64,000 nt of DNA from Viridothelium virens (GCA_010094025.1 ML991828.1:1-64000); one strand, 5' to 3'. Positions 1-11,754 are shown, numbered from the stretch's first letter. The notes: generated from the letters alone by a model not told the origin. Translations and numbers: made by a program.

Positions 1-565
1 ATCAGTAGATAGAGCGCATTCAATAGTACATTGCATCTAGTTATCGCAATTTTTAATAGAGTGGTGGTGGAGTAATAATTAATTGAAAGGGTGGAGATTG
101 GAAGGTAGTGCGCCTGCAGGAGGTGGTGGCCTGCAGGAGGTGGGAACCATGGATAGTACAAATGAGGTGGTAGCAGCCACGGACCAAGAACCTCAATGCT
201 GCCTTTCAACACGTACCACCGCTGCAGTTCTGTTGACTGCTTGACTCGTTTACATCTTCTCCCTATTTTTCTTTGCTGAGCTTCGCGGATTAAGCCGCCC
301 AATGCTCCCTTCTCAATGCGTCTTGTGCAGCTTCAAGATGATGGCGTATCGTATTCAGCCTTGTCGAACGCGTAGGCAAGAACATTCCGCCCTGAGTATA
401 ACTTCATTTGAAGACCAAATCTTTTTCCCAGCTCAAACTAATGAAGCTTTACCTTCAAAGAACCTCAAATATGCAATCGTAAGCCTGTTGTCCTGAATTG
501 CGGATTGCTCTGTACAAACGACATTTTATGCGAGCCCGCTTTCTTGGTAACCATAGTAGGGAAGG
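1..565. other. Upstream region of the HET gene with a short direct repeat
   Basis: No convincing coding region is seen here. A 15-bp unit, GCCTGCAGGAGGTGG, occurs twice at 112-126 and 129-143 with a 17-bp period. Short open frames on both strands lack splice support and look like chance. The stretch is probably the promoter and leader of the HET gene that follows. Confidence 0.5.
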
Positions 566-2690
566 ATGAATACATTGTGTGGAAGATCGGAATGTGTCTC
601 TTGCCGTTCCCAGAAGCATGATCTTGAGAGAATTCAGCGTCAAACGGACAGAGACGGCCGCCTGGGAAGTTCACTTCGCCCATGGGAATGTGAAAGCTGC
701 CGGTGGTATTTCCATTTGGGAGGATGGCGTGCGACTCGTCCTCACTGGATTTTACACGAGACTTTCCTCGATCTTGAGTCATCTGCATTTATGGGTTGTC
801 GATCGTGTCGATTCTTCCGACAGGCTATCGTCCATGACTGCCCAACTTTGGCTGATCTTTGGGCGCTTCGTTTCCAACGTCGACCAATCTGGGTGCTATG
901 GAAGCAGGAGCAACACCAACTAAGCATTGAATACAGTAAATGGCCACAAGAGGAGCTTAGTATGGAACTGACGGAGGAGGATAAAGGTATTCTTTCCACG
1001 ATTCTGCATAGAATTCGTATATTGTTGTTGATACGTTTACCTAGGACACGTCCAACCGCAGTCAGATACCCATATGATACTGGACACTGCCTACAGATTA
1101 CTCAATGTCTGCAATCTGTTGCACACGGTATGCATGACGGCAGGCACAACACATACATTGCCGACCAGAGTTGTAGATGTTGGCAACTCCAAGAGGCTAC
1201 CTTCTCTCTGTCTTTCTAACGGACGCTCGGATCGGTATTGTACTCTCAGTTATTGCTGGGGCTCAAGTAGTGGATGGTTCAATACTACAAGCGATAATCT
1301 CTCAAAGCGTACCCAATTCCTACCTTTCACCATTAACGGCAAGCCAATGCCAAAGACATACCACGATGCCATTGTTATAACTCGTCGTCTTGGCATCCGC
1401 TACGTATGGATCGATGCATTATGTATCATACAGGACAGTGCGGAAGACTGGCAGAGAGAGTCGGCTAAGATGAGAGAGATTTACCGAAATTCTTATTGCA
1501 CTATTGCTGCAACAGGGAGTACCGATGTGGAAGAGGGTATACTCAACTTTCGCCCTGCCCAACAATTGAGCACGAGCGAAGTTGTGTTCGGACAGAGCCG
1601 CCCCAAGATCACATATTTTGGTCGACATCTTAAACCAACAATTCCCGACAAGACACGGCTCATCGTAGACGCCACTTTTAGCAACCGGGGCTGGATCTTT
1701 CAAGAAATGTTGTTATCGCCAAGAACCCTGCATTTCACCGCTCACTGTCTCTATTTTGACTGCTTGTCAGGTACCTCAAGTGAGCTTGACTCGGTCGACA
1801 ATCCCAGGCCGTCAGAGGATCCAGATCTATCCCTGAAGAAAGTCTTGATCGATCAGAGGACGTGCCACTCATCCACGGCGTATGCATTTTGGTGGAACAT
1901 CATATACGAGTTCACGAGAAAAGATCTCACAAAGGAGGCAGACCGGCTTCCGGCCATTTCGGGGATTGCAAGTCGCATTCACATGAACGTCGCCGACTAT
2001 TATGTTGCAGGATTGTGGCAAAATGAGTTAGTAGAAGGCCTTCAATGGGTTGTCGCTACAGAGTATGAACGTGTGCCAGAACGTCTCCCAAGGCGTCCGA
2101 ATATATTCGTCGCACCTTCGTGGTCTTGGGCATCTGTGATAGGACCGATCTCGAGCGCTAAGATGCCTTTGAGTAAATGGAAGACTGACTGGGACGCGGA
2201 GACTTGGTCCTCAGCCTTGGAAATCGTAGATGTTAAAGTTGAGCTCGTCAACGCTGATAACATTTATGGGCAGGTTACTTCCGGATTGTTGCGGGTACGA
2301 GGGCGAATAAAGAAAGTTGATGTGTCACATCCAAGGAACCGAATCATAAATGGGCTACTTGAAGTTCCCGAAGGAAAAGGTCATTGGCCTGGTAAATACT
2401 GGGAGGACGTCATTAGGTTTGACGTTCTTGAGGAACATCTCAAACCTTCGGAGAGAAATAATCTTTGTTGTTTGGAAGTATACCGTTGCATAAAGAAGCA
2501 GCCGTCGTCCTCTTGGTACAACCATCCCAAAGATGCACCCGTACCTCCAAATTTTTCGGACACTGTCTGCTTTCACGCTCTTGTGCTCCGTCCTACGGGG
2601 TTACATCAGTATCAACGGGTTGGCTTTGCTAAATTGACAACCAGAACGTACTTTGATGGCTGTGATATACATACAGTGGATATCATATGA
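566..2690 (+). CDS. HET-domain (heterokaryon incompatibility) protein
   Basis: Two exons, 566..986 and 1045..2690, give 688 residues. The 58-bp intron joins in phase (G|GA) and runs into the frame that holds the HET domain. The N-terminal part carries the GCRSCRFF cysteine motif common ahead of HET domains. The HET domain follows with its three conserved blocks: RYCTLSYCWG, the RYVWIDALCIIQDS block leading into WQRESAKMREIYRNSYCTIA, and RGWIFQEMLLSPRTLHF. Proteins of this family act in non-self recognition and programmed cell death after fusion of unlike hyphae. The C-terminal half has no domain I recognise. The exact start is uncertain: a second frame at 579..923 also looks protein-like, so the first exon may be annotated differently once transcripts are available. 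HET identity is firm, the 5' end is not. Confidence 0.83.
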
Positions 2691-2887
2691 ACATTATTTC
2701 AAGTTCACAATCCTAATTCTCAAAAGACTGCTGCAAGAGTACTCTACGAAGAGGATGGACGAGAAACCGTAGTCGTATAGCAGTGTGGTTAGTTGAAAGA
2801 TGCACTGCTGAACGAGCAGCTTCTAGTGGCCCATGGCACAATTCTCATGACAATCGCTCACTTCAAAGAGGACTCATCGGCATATCA

Positions 2888-3969
2888 CTACAATAGTGCA
2901 TCTCTCAGGTGGCCCATCGTCACTCCAGACTCATGAGTGGTAAGGTCCACAAGGCCCAGGCCCTGGTTAAAGGGGTACTGACTACATCTAAGGCTTTGCC
3001 TCGGTGATGTCGAGATAGGCCCTACACGAAAGCAAGGGGGTTGCGTTAAGAACATCTTGCGCCAGGAAGCCTCGGGATAACGCATCGCAGGATTTTCCTT
3101 AGGCGTATCGATATGGTAAAAACCCTCGATGTCACTCGAATTGATCGGAATCCCTCGTTTGGGCATCTCCCTCGCCCACTTACTGTTTCGAAACAGGCTT
3201 CCAGACAGTGTGAAAACGTGCTCAAGCAACGAGTTAAATGCGACACATTTCTCAACCGCCCCGCAAGAACAAAATGTGCCTTTTCTGGAGGTCCAGGTAA
3301 AACGCACGTCGCATAATCCCAGTTGGGAGACCTGAGTCTTTATGCGAAGATTGCCCCTCTCTCCGGGTATAGGCTCTAGAAAAAGCGCTCGCTGGAGATT
3401 GTGGGATGCCTGGATCACGTCACGCCAACTTTGGGCCACGCGTTGGCTCATCAAAATTGTCTTCGTAGGCGCCCTTAGGAGAATGTCCTCGAGGAGCTCC
3501 CAAGTGGAGAGGACCTGCTGGGCTGCCGTCATACCAGCTTCTTGTAAGATGACAGTGTCTAGATCGATATCATTGCTCGGCGCATCTTCGTAGGTGTCGG
3601 GTTCTCGGCGTCCCTATATAAATATGTTAGACACCAAGATGTCGTTCATGAGAGTAGTGCGCCTATTGGTACATTGTCGTCCTCGTCAGAGCTCTCCTTG
3701 CGCTTCGATAAGGCAGAGCCAAAGTGGTTGTTTTCAACAAGACTCTGTATGGCTGCGCATTCTTTGGGTAGTGGAAAGTCTTCGGACGGGGATTTATGCT
3801 TGGTGCGGAGTACCTCGTTCCTGAAAAAGGTTGGTCCGTCCATCTTTGTAGCTGGGCGTAGCTGGAGAATGGTAAGTTTTTTCGGGTAAGAAGAGGAAGT
3901 AAATGCAGTATCTATAGGGTCCGTGTGGTGAATTAGACAAAAAGTCACGCCTGTGAAGTCGGAGATCAT
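2888..3969 (-). CDS. Fungal F-box protein
   Basis: Two exons on the minus strand, 3969..3673 and 3613..2888, give 340 residues. The 59-bp intron has a GTACC donor, a CTAAC branch site and an ATATAG acceptor, and joins in phase 0. The join continues an acidic linker (SSDEDDN then GRREPDTYED) into the F-box. The F-box reads VLSTWELLEDILLRAPTKTI followed by QRVAQSWRDVIQASHNLQRA and ALFLEP, the pattern of the large fungal F-box family. Such proteins are presumed to bind Skp1 and present substrates to SCF ubiquitin ligases. No C-terminal repeat domain is visible. A downstream ATG at 3846 (MDGPTFFRNEV) is an equally good start and would remove 41 residues. The substrate is unknown. Confidence 0.78.
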
Positions 3970-4282
3970 ATTCTGATATCCATCACGCTCTTAATGCAGT
4001 GCCATTAAGGACTCCAGCCACTGAAAGGTACCTTTGGGAGCATTCACCTCGATCCAATCGTCGTCCTCGATTGCCACCGTGCTTCCTTGCTTTTCCCTCT
4101 CTAGCTCTCCTTTGCACTTGGTGCGTCTGTCCTGTCATTGTGATGGAATCTCTGCTTCGCTTGAGCTTTTCGGAACTGCCGCGCCTGGTAGAGACTAAAC
4201 AAGGCTTCTTGAAGTCTCCTTGACGATCCTGGCTGATGTTTCCTATTCAAGAGTCTCGTTTAACCTATCGTGTCTCACCAAG

Positions 4283-4779
4283 ATGTCAGGAGGTCGTGGA
4301 AACTCAGAGCACTGCACAACACCTGTAAGTCCTCAGTGGCCTCAAAAGCTCACCTCATGATCAAGTAGAAATCGGTAACCACGGCCAATCTTATCACAGC
4401 ACAGGAGCTCACCCAAGGAAACGCTGCCATGGGCAGTTCAAGCAAACACATCTCTCATTCATTCGATGCCACAATCTAGCTACCAACCCGTTCGGTCCTG
4501 ACTCAGACAGTCAATACCACCTCAGTATCCATATTTCGTCCCCTTCCATGCTCACGCTTCCACAATCAAGTGAGGGCAGACTTCTCGCTTCCTGCTGCTG
4601 CCCCTTTGAGTATATCTGAGCAAGCTCCGACCTCGGTAGCCGCTGAAAGATATTCTTATGTGCGAACCCGCGCAACTCCTAATTCCCAAACTCCGAAAAG
4701 GCCCGAGCATACGCGAATCGATAGCAAGTATGACGAATTGGCATCAGCCGAGCAAGTGTACAAGATTCTAGATATTTAG
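4283..4779 (+). CDS. Possible small two-exon gene, unknown
   Basis: A short exon at 4283..4324 (MSGGRGNSEHCTTP) ends at a good GTAAGT donor. A stop-free frame with normal-looking codon use runs from a CTAG acceptor at 4479 to a TAG at 4779 and ends in DELASAEQVYKILDI. Joined in phase 0 they would give about 113 residues, with an intron of 155 bp. Other acceptors inside that intron are possible. I recognise no domain. This could equally be 3' UTR or promoter sequence, so treat it as a candidate only. Confidence 0.2.
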
Positions 4780-5045
4780 AAACACAAAGACCAAAAAATA
4801 ACATGGCAAGAGTTCGGCTAGAGAGACTTGCTGCAAGACTACATCCCAGTAGCATGATAGTGCAGAGCGCCAACGCTTCTCAGAGTCTTGACCTGCCTTC
4901 CCCCTTCCCTGGTAATTGGAACCTACTTCTTCGCTCCCACCATCGCCATGGAAGGCAACCTCCTGGCTCGTCTCTTCCCTCGTCCTCGACCAATCTTCCC
5001 TATCTCATGTCCAGTCTATTGCACCTTCACAAACTACCCCCAGTG

Positions 5046-7157
5046 CTAGTAAGCCACCTCTCCCCGCCTGAAATATCCCCCGCGACTTCCCGTCGCAGCA
5101 CTGCTCACCCGCCTCCGCCCGCTGCCGCTCGTTGCCGTCCGCGGCGCTTTGCTACCCATAGGATTGCTCAGCCGGATATCCTCCATCTTCGGCGTCTTCG
5201 TATATGAGGTGTGTCCATGCGTGCGCGTGTGCGGATGCGCCTTCTCAGCCAGATCTGCCATCATCCCCGCCGTCTTCTTGGTCGAGGACTTTCCATGTTC
5301 TCGGGTGTCTGTATGGCTGGCGGTGGCGGCGGCGGCGGCGCTGGTGGTGCTGCGATAATGCTCGCCACTGGTAGTAGGTGCGGGTTGGCGGTGCTCTGTG
5401 GCGGTGGGAGGGATGGTGCCTGCGCCGTTCTCACCGAACATTGTGGACTGTTGGGACGAGGAGCCGTGGTACGTCTTGCCTCGTGGTAAGGTAGGACGGT
5501 CTCGGGGTACTTCGGAAGGGTGCGTGGAGGGCGGAGAGGAAGTTGGGGGTTCAACGGTCGTGGAGGAGGGTATCGAGGGATATTGATAGTGAGTGAATTT
5601 GTAGGTAGGTGTTGCAGGCGCGTCGGATTGACGGCGAGAGCTGGGTCGAGGACGATGCTCGCGTGGACTGAGACTACGTTTGCGATGTGCAGAGGTGGGT
5701 TCCATGCGTTGGGTACGACGGCCATTTGTGACTTCGTAGTGTTCATCGACGACATTGGGCCTAAAGTAACCAGACTGCGTATATTGGGAGGTAGTGCCAT
5801 AAGGATCGCCCTCTGCCGAACTGGGACTGCTGTATCCGCTGTCGTGATGTGTCTCCTTTACTTTATTTGATTGCGGAGCCCCTCCATCCCGCCTAGTTCT
5901 GCTGGAGATGGTAGGATATGCCGACATAGTCTCTGCACGACGCATGCCAGGTTGTACAGGCTCTTGTGGATACGTTGTTGCCGTAGTGTAAGTCTGCCCA
6001 GGATGAGCCGGCTCGTTCACCATGGACTCAAGGTTAGGCGTAGTATAGCTCGTAGCGAAAATTGGGCGTTTAGGTTCTTCTACGATTTCGGGCATCGAAT
6101 ACTTCCTGTCGCTGTCTTTTTTGCCACGTCTCGAAGGTGACGGATCTGCCTTTCTGGCGCTGGACCGACGGGCTATACTCGGTCGAGTATCAGTTGACGA
6201 GCGGCGTAGATACGATGCATCCTTTGCGGATGCACTCCTGGATGCAGGGGGTCGTTCAGGTTCCACGGAATGTGATTTGGCTTGGCGCTGGTATTCTCTT
6301 GCTCTGTCTTCCAAGTCGCGTTCTTTATAGTGGCGCTCGTATTCATACCCCGGGTCATGGTCACCGCGAGCTTTTTGTCTTCGCGTCTCATCCTTCGCGC
6401 GCTCGCGATCGGATTCTCCCCATCCCCTCGTTTTCCCACCCATCCCGTAGGAATTATCATACGGGTCCACCCCTTCTGGTTCCACGTATTGAAACTTCAC
6501 ATCCCGATCTTTCCTTCGCTCTCGATCCGATGCTTTCGTCTTTTCTGACCGGGAGCTCTTCTCACTTTCTTTTCTGGAGATCCTGACTGGCTCAGGCTCG
6601 GAGTCTCGCCCACTCCGAGGTGAAATTTTTGACTTTGACTTGCTATAATAATCATCGTATTTGGAAGACGGTACCCGCACCTCTGGGTACGCATACTCGT
6701 CATATTCAGCATAGCGTGGTCTCCTCTCCTCGGTGTATCTCGTTGGCCCCTTGGCCTCAAAGGTTGCCCCTCTCGCCCCAGAGCTCGTCTTGAAGTCGTA
6801 TGCTGCAGTCGCAGTTCTTGGCATGCTGTTTCCTACGTGGGAGCCATCTCTTTGATGTAAGCTAGCAGCCCTTTCTTGCCTGGCTTCCATCGCTTCTCTT
6901 CTCGACTGCATAAGCCTCACCGAGGCATCGTAACGTTTTCTTTCCTCATCGTCGCAAAGCAGCTCGTATGCGTGCTGGATCTTGCTGAACTGATCTGACG
7001 CCTCCTTCTTCTTCGCTTCATCCTGAACCTTGTCAGGATGATGTTTGAGGATGAGCTTGCGATAGACAGTTTTGATGTTTGCAACGGAAGCGTCTTGAGG
7101 GACACCAAGTGTGGCGTATGGGTCTGGTGGTAGTTCTAGTGGTGGTGGCGAATCCAT
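5046..7157 (-). CDS. J-domain (DnaJ/Hsp40) protein with long disordered tail
   Basis: A single exon of 703 residues. The J domain occupies roughly residues 12-80: DPYATLGVPQDASV, then YRKLILKHHPDKV with the catalytic HPD loop at residues 40-42, then HAYELLCDDEERKRYD. The HPD stimulates Hsp70 ATPase activity in this family. Everything after about residue 80 is charged and low in complexity, rich in R, E, S and P, with a poly-Ala stretch near residue 600 (AAAAATASHT). There is no Gly/Phe, zinc-finger or C-terminal substrate domain, so this is a class C J-protein. The last residues are arginine and glycine rich (GSGRRRVSS, GGYFRRGEVAY). The client is unknown; nuclear or RNA-linked roles are common for such basic tails but are only inference here. 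Confidence 0.85.
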   Translation of the reverse strand: MDSPPPLELPPDPYATLGVPQDASVANIKTVYRKLILKHHPDKVQDEAKKKEASDQFSKIQHAYELLCDDEERKRYDASVRLMQSRREAMEARQERAASLHQRDGSHVGNSMPRTATAAYDFKTSSGARGATFEAKGPTRYTEERRPRYAEYDEYAYPEVRVPSSKYDDYYSKSKSKISPRSGRDSEPEPVRISRKESEKSSRSEKTKASDRERRKDRDVKFQYVEPEGVDPYDNSYGMGGKTRGWGESDRERAKDETRRQKARGDHDPGYEYERHYKERDLEDRAREYQRQAKSHSVEPERPPASRSASAKDASYLRRSSTDTRPSIARRSSARKADPSPSRRGKKDSDRKYSMPEIVEEPKRPIFATSYTTPNLESMVNEPAHPGQTYTTATTYPQEPVQPGMRRAETMSAYPTISSRTRRDGGAPQSNKVKETHHDSGYSSPSSAEGDPYGTTSQYTQSGYFRPNVVDEHYEVTNGRRTQRMEPTSAHRKRSLSPREHRPRPSSRRQSDAPATPTYKFTHYQYPSIPSSTTVEPPTSSPPSTHPSEVPRDRPTLPRGKTYHGSSSQQSTMFGENGAGTIPPTATEHRQPAPTTSGEHYRSTTSAAAAATASHTDTREHGKSSTKKTAGMMADLAEKAHPHTRTHGHTSYTKTPKMEDIRLSNPMGSKAPRTATSGSGRRRVSSAATGSRGGYFRRGEVAY

Positions 7158-9198
7158 TAGCCGTGGTAAGCCGGGTCGAATTAATGCGTGAGGAGTAAAT
7201 TAGGAGTGTGAAAGTAGTGGAGATTAGGTTAGTGCGTTGGATGATTACTGTCGAGAAGGGTTCTGGGTTCTTGAAATAAAGGGCCGTCGTCGTTGAGTAA
7301 TCGATGAAGAAATGAACGGGAGATGTGTGACTGGTATAGTCCCAGTTTTCTAGTGAATGTGTAGAGAGGTTAGTCAAAGAGTGATGCTGCGACCAACGAC
7401 TCTTCCTCCGTGTGCGTGTCCGTATCTCCGCTGCTGTGGAATTTGAGAAGAATCAGAGAGAAGAACGACAATGACGACGTAGACGGGGTTCGTGAACCCG
7501 TGTGGCTTGTCGTCGCTGAGTAACGGGCTGGGTTGAGCAGGAAAGGGATGGTGGTAAGAGATAGCGTGGAGTGTTGTTGCGGGTGAAACTCACAAGGTAC
7601 CGGCTAAGGGCGGCCCCGAACGCCGCTGCCACTCTCGGGAGTGTGGGAGTCAAAGCAGTGGCAAAGCTAACACCCTAACCTAACTCCTCCTAGTAGGAGA
7701 TCGCCGATGTCTGAGAGCCGACCGGCGGATTCTCTGATTGAGATTTCTGTCAGAAATGTGTTTGGACGCCAAATGTGTGAAGTGTGAGGAGTTTGATGGA
7801 CCGTGGATGAGCGAGTTTTTGTGTGGTTGGTGTCGGGTAGCTGTACGGTACTTCGGCTAGAGTGCTATTCGCTCCCTTCTGGATGTAACTACGCCGTGGT
7901 TAGTGGCAGTCCAGCTTGGTTTGAAGACCTGGCGGTGTACAAGATAGTCAAGATCGCTTCTTCTTGTTGTGTCACGTCTCTCCTGATTCCAGTCGACTCC
8001 AGAGTCGAGATTTGGTCTGGAAAGCTCTGGATGCCTACCGGGCGCTATGTGCAATCGACGGTCGGGGAAAATTCTCAGGGCTGGGATATGAAATTCGTGG
8101 AATTGCCCCAAAAGCATTCAATGCCGGGCACTTGACTTGAACGGTGTGGAAAATGGTAAACGTGTTTCCCGGTATTACTGTTTCCGCGAGTCGTAGATGG
8201 CAAGCCTTGCCAGCAGCTGTGCCTTTCAGGAGTCGATGACTACAAATTCATCGTTGCATTCGAGATTTTGGTTGGAGAGGGCAATAGATAGCAACACAGC
8301 GGCTGACTGACGTACAGACATCGCCTCTCAGCTGGAGCAGGAACGATGCAATCTATCGCTTCCTCCGGCTGGCAGCGAAATAGAGCCTCTGACATTCAGC
8401 AAAGTAACTAACTCGTTGGAGCCTCCTTTCCCACGCTTCCGACCTTGCTCACTCATCATCCACTCGGGCGACCTAGCACAGTACGCATGCGACTTCACTA
8501 CTGCGTATCTAGTCTGACATCTCTTTCAACGGCGCTGGTCGTTGGACCAAAGATCCGGCCCCACATTTCACCTAGGGACGGCCAGCAAATGGACCACGGT
8601 CTTCCTGCGAGAGACGACGCCATCGGCAGCATCTCATGCCCAAATGCCAGTGCCTCGACTAAGACTCTCGCACATGCTGCAGCCACTTGCCCTCTGCTAG
8701 CTCGGGCGCCTAAAACGCGTGCTTCTAGAAACATTGATCCAATCATCATCGTCCAGCACCGAGCACCACATGGGGAGCATCTGACACGCTTGCAGGCTGA
8801 TGTGCTGTAAGATGCAGCTGTTTCGACCCTTTAACCCTGAGTGGTGGCTAAACGCTGCCAACACTAATCCTTCCCGAGTTGTAGCTTCGCTGCAGACTCC
8901 GGCACCATAAGTATCTAAATGGCTACGTCTTGCAGGAGGCTGCGCTGAACCAAAAAAGATCCTCCCAGCATTCCCCAGTCTCTGCAGACCAGGAGCATGA
9001 TTGTCCAACTCTTGCAAAATCTGCCTCGGCGCTTCGAGACAATGAAAAGCAGTCAACTGTGTGATAGGCAACAGCCTCTCTTGCTCTCAGCCTTCGTCTA
9101 AGACGCCTCCGAAGATCTGGGGCCAAGGCCGCCTCTCAAGGGTGCAAGGTTGCCCCTCATTGCCCTTTGGAGGAGTTCCCCGCAGAAGGTGTATCAAA
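7158..9198. other. Two-kilobase intergenic stretch, no supported gene
   Basis: This is the upstream side of the J-domain gene. Several open frames exist on both strands, but none shows a domain, consistent codon use or credible splice joins. A small perfect inverted repeat, CTCCTA-G-TAGGAG, lies at 7687-7699. A minus-strand stretch at about 8700-9071 is weakly protein-like but I could not build a gene from it. Confidence 0.4.
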
Positions 9199-9675
9199 TC
9201 AGATCACTTGACAGCCTTTCCATCGCTCGCCTCCTAAACCGTGCGAGAAACTGACTCTGTTGTCCGGTGCTCCAATGATCATAAGAGCAATGATTTCAGG
9301 TTTCTTTGGGAACCTATTGGCACCGGGTACCATTAATGCCCATTGCTCGTTCTGCCAAGGCTTGCGTGCAGGATCCACCTCGTAGCAGGTACCTTTCAGC
9401 GAGTAGACGGGCGATTGCCCGCGGAAAGTAGGATCTTTCGCGACAATCACTCCGTTGAAGACAACGACGGTCCTCCCGCCCACCCCTGATGGTAGCCAGT
9501 GATACATTGCGGGTTCGGGGCACGACGAACCAACAATGCAAACTAGGCCCGGCACGAAAGTGCAGTTTTCGATGCGACTCTCAGCCTTGCTGCCATGCCG
9601 TGAACGCTTTTTCTTAGCACCATAGAACCTCTTATCCTCGTTCTTCTGGGCGAAGCTCGGCCGACACTGTGCCAT
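9199..9675 (-). CDS. Hypothetical protein, unknown family
   Basis: A minus-strand reading frame of 158 residues beginning MAQCRPSFAQKNEDKRFYG. I chose this ATG because it is the first one in the frame. The N-terminal 30 residues are strongly basic (GAKKKRSRHGSK), followed by a well-mixed sequence with six cysteines and motifs such as YSLKGTCYEVDPARKPWQNE. Codon third positions favour C and G as in neighbouring genes, which is why I think it is coded. No domain, signal peptide or membrane segment is recognisable. Another minus-strand frame at 9632..9859 starts MGHYYVCRNRM and ends near a GTAAGC donor, but I found no in-phase acceptor joining it to this gene. Confidence 0.4.
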   Translation of the reverse strand: MAQCRPSFAQKNEDKRFYGAKKKRSRHGSKAESRIENCTFVPGLVCIVGSSCPEPAMYHWLPSGVGGRTVVVFNGVIVAKDPTFRGQSPVYSLKGTCYEVDPARKPWQNEQWALMVPGANRFPKKPEIIALMIIGAPDNRVSFSHGLGGERWKGCQVI

Positions 9676-10528
9676 GTACACGTACAGATGGCCAAGGCTT
9701 ACCAGGCTTGCCAGGCTTAGATGTTTCCAAACCTTCTCCAACCCCACTATCCATATACACGTAAACTTCAAAAGACGAAGTGGGGCAAATGTCTAATTCG
9801 CCGTTCACAGCCCGCGCTGCGCCTGCCATGCGGTTGCGGCATACATAGTAATGACCCAAGGCAGTCTAGTAGGCAGCTCACCCAACCACCCGACCTAGGA
9901 ACGAGATGGGTGTGCGTGGCGTCGAAGCCGCCGCCTATTCCGCTTTTGGTATTCCATCTCGTTCATTGGACGAGGCTTGAAGTGGGACACCCACTTGGAC
10001 CGGTACACATGTACGGCCATGATTGACGCGATTTCTTGGTGTACATGCGCCTCAAAGACTAGGTAATGTTTGAGAAAACCTGGCAAATTCACCTCTGGAT
10101 CGAGGTATAGTCACGAGCAGCTATCGAAGTTCCGAAAGCATTGGCAAGTATTTGGAAACGGGAAAGGAATTCTCGTGCGATCGTATTGGTGATTGAACAT
10201 CAAAAGTGCGAAAATGCGAACCCGATCCACGGTCGAAGAGAACTCCAATTCATGCATGATCGATCACCTCTGAGTAAGAAAGTGGTAATACTACCACGAA
10301 AGGGAATACGAGCAAGTTCGGAAAAGTTCGCTGCATCGAATTCTCATTTGGATTACTACACTGTGCGTCAATTGATTAATTTAATTAATATCTCACCATC
10401 TTACAATGCCCGCGGCACCGACGGCTCACCTCGGCGGATGACGTGGGCCGAAAATCGTCGAAAGCATTAGCCCAAGTACTTCACTCTGCGTTGTACATAG
10501 TTCATGCAGCGCAAGAACAAAGACTAAT
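9676..10528. other. Intergenic, no supported gene
   Basis: No coding region is supported apart from the unattached MGHYYVCRNRM frame at 9632..9859 on the minus strand. The part near 10375-10395 is AT-rich (ATTGATTAATTTAATTAATA). The right end is 3' flank of the phosphoesterase gene. Confidence 0.4.
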
Positions 10529-11754
10529 TTAGCGAAAATCGTCATCGCACACTGGTAAGTCAATTTCGACGACGACGGGTTTGTTGAAGCGTTTCGGTTT
10601 GACGCCATAGCTTGTGGCCAAGATGGCGGCGTTGATGATGCAGGTGTCGTTTCTGCGAGTGAGGTCTCCCAACTCCTCTGCATCTTTGTTTTTGAGGGAA
10701 GAGTTTGGGGCAGATGGAAGATCTGCCTCAGCCTGGGACACCTCACTGCTACTCTCAATGTGACGAGTCGGAGATAAATTTCCTGATGCTACACAGCATT
10801 GTTCAGCTGTCGCGGAGATCGTCGAAGTACATGCTTCTGCAGATACGTCGGGCGTGGGGTGAGATGAGGCGATGATTCCGTTATGCCCCCAAACACTGCT
10901 GGGTCTCGCATGCGTTTTGCCTGTCAGATCCACAATACATTGCTTCTTTCTCCCCATTGCATAATCGAGATCAATAGCTTCTTGCTCTATCACACCGCCA
11001 TTGAAGATGCTATTCCATTTGAGCCTCATAGCTCCTCGCGCTTCGTGAACATGTCCGCAAACCACCAGCCGTGGCCGGACTCTTTCTATGGCATTTCTGA
11101 GCTCCGCGCAACCGGCTGAAGGTCCCCATTTTGGACTGTTGTCACATAGGCCTTTTGGTGGAGTATGTGTGACTACAATGTCCGTCCCTTGAGGAATATC
11201 CTCCCATAGTCTTAGCGCGTCCGCGACATTGTCGTATCCGAAGGCCCAGTGCCCTCGGGAAGGTACGTGGGGACTGCCAAAGATACTGAACTGCGTCCGC
11301 GGGCCGCTGGAAGAGGTAAGACGAAGGTGAGCAGAGGCGTGGTTGAGGTAGGTGATCGAGGGCGAATTGGTGAGCAGGGCTTCGCAAGCTGCAGCATTTT
11401 GAGGCTCTTGATTGTGAAAGGCGTGCCCATTCTGGGCGTAGAAACGCCGATCGAGAGTGAGTTCGTGGTTGCCTGGACAGTTCAGTAAATCAACACTGCA
11501 GGCGTCAGAACGCATCAGTGACGAATACCAGCAATCACGATCTTAGCTTCGAAGTCGGCATCTTCTATCCACTTTACGGTCTTCTGAATCTCAGAGAATG
11601 TGCCTTGATTTGTGAAATCTCCCGCATGGATCAAGACATCTCCCTTTGGCAACTTCCAGCCTCCATCCTTGGGAGATGAATTATGAGTATCCGAGATGCA
11701 GACCACTCTTGTTTTGCGCGTTTGCAAGGCACCAGCACTGCTGTTTACCGGCAT
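10529..11754 (-). CDS. Calcineurin-like metallophosphoesterase
   Basis: Two exons, 11754..11529 and 11472..10529, give 389 residues. The 56-bp intron interrupts the key GNHE motif: exon 1 ends KIVIAG and exon 2 begins with NHE, and the G codon is split across the intron, which fixes the join. The metal-binding motifs are all present: CISDTHN near the N terminus, HAGDFTNQG, GNHE, VTHTPPKG and CGHVHEARG. This is the pattern of the MPPED1/MPPED2-type branch of the calcineurin-like superfamily, which hydrolyses phosphoesters with two bound metals. The C-terminal 140 residues are low in conservation and end in VVVEIDLPVCDDDF. The natural substrate is unknown. The start ATG was chosen because it lies 14 residues before the first conserved strand. 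Confidence 0.9.

Noticed and set aside
5261-5800. 179-codon frame inside the J-domain gene
   Set aside because: Same strand but another frame of the disordered tail; proline-rich by codon shift, with no domain.
7665-7685. Telomere-like CCCTAACCTAA sequence
   Set aside because: Only one and a half units occur and normal genes continue on both sides, so this is not a telomere or an interstitial array.
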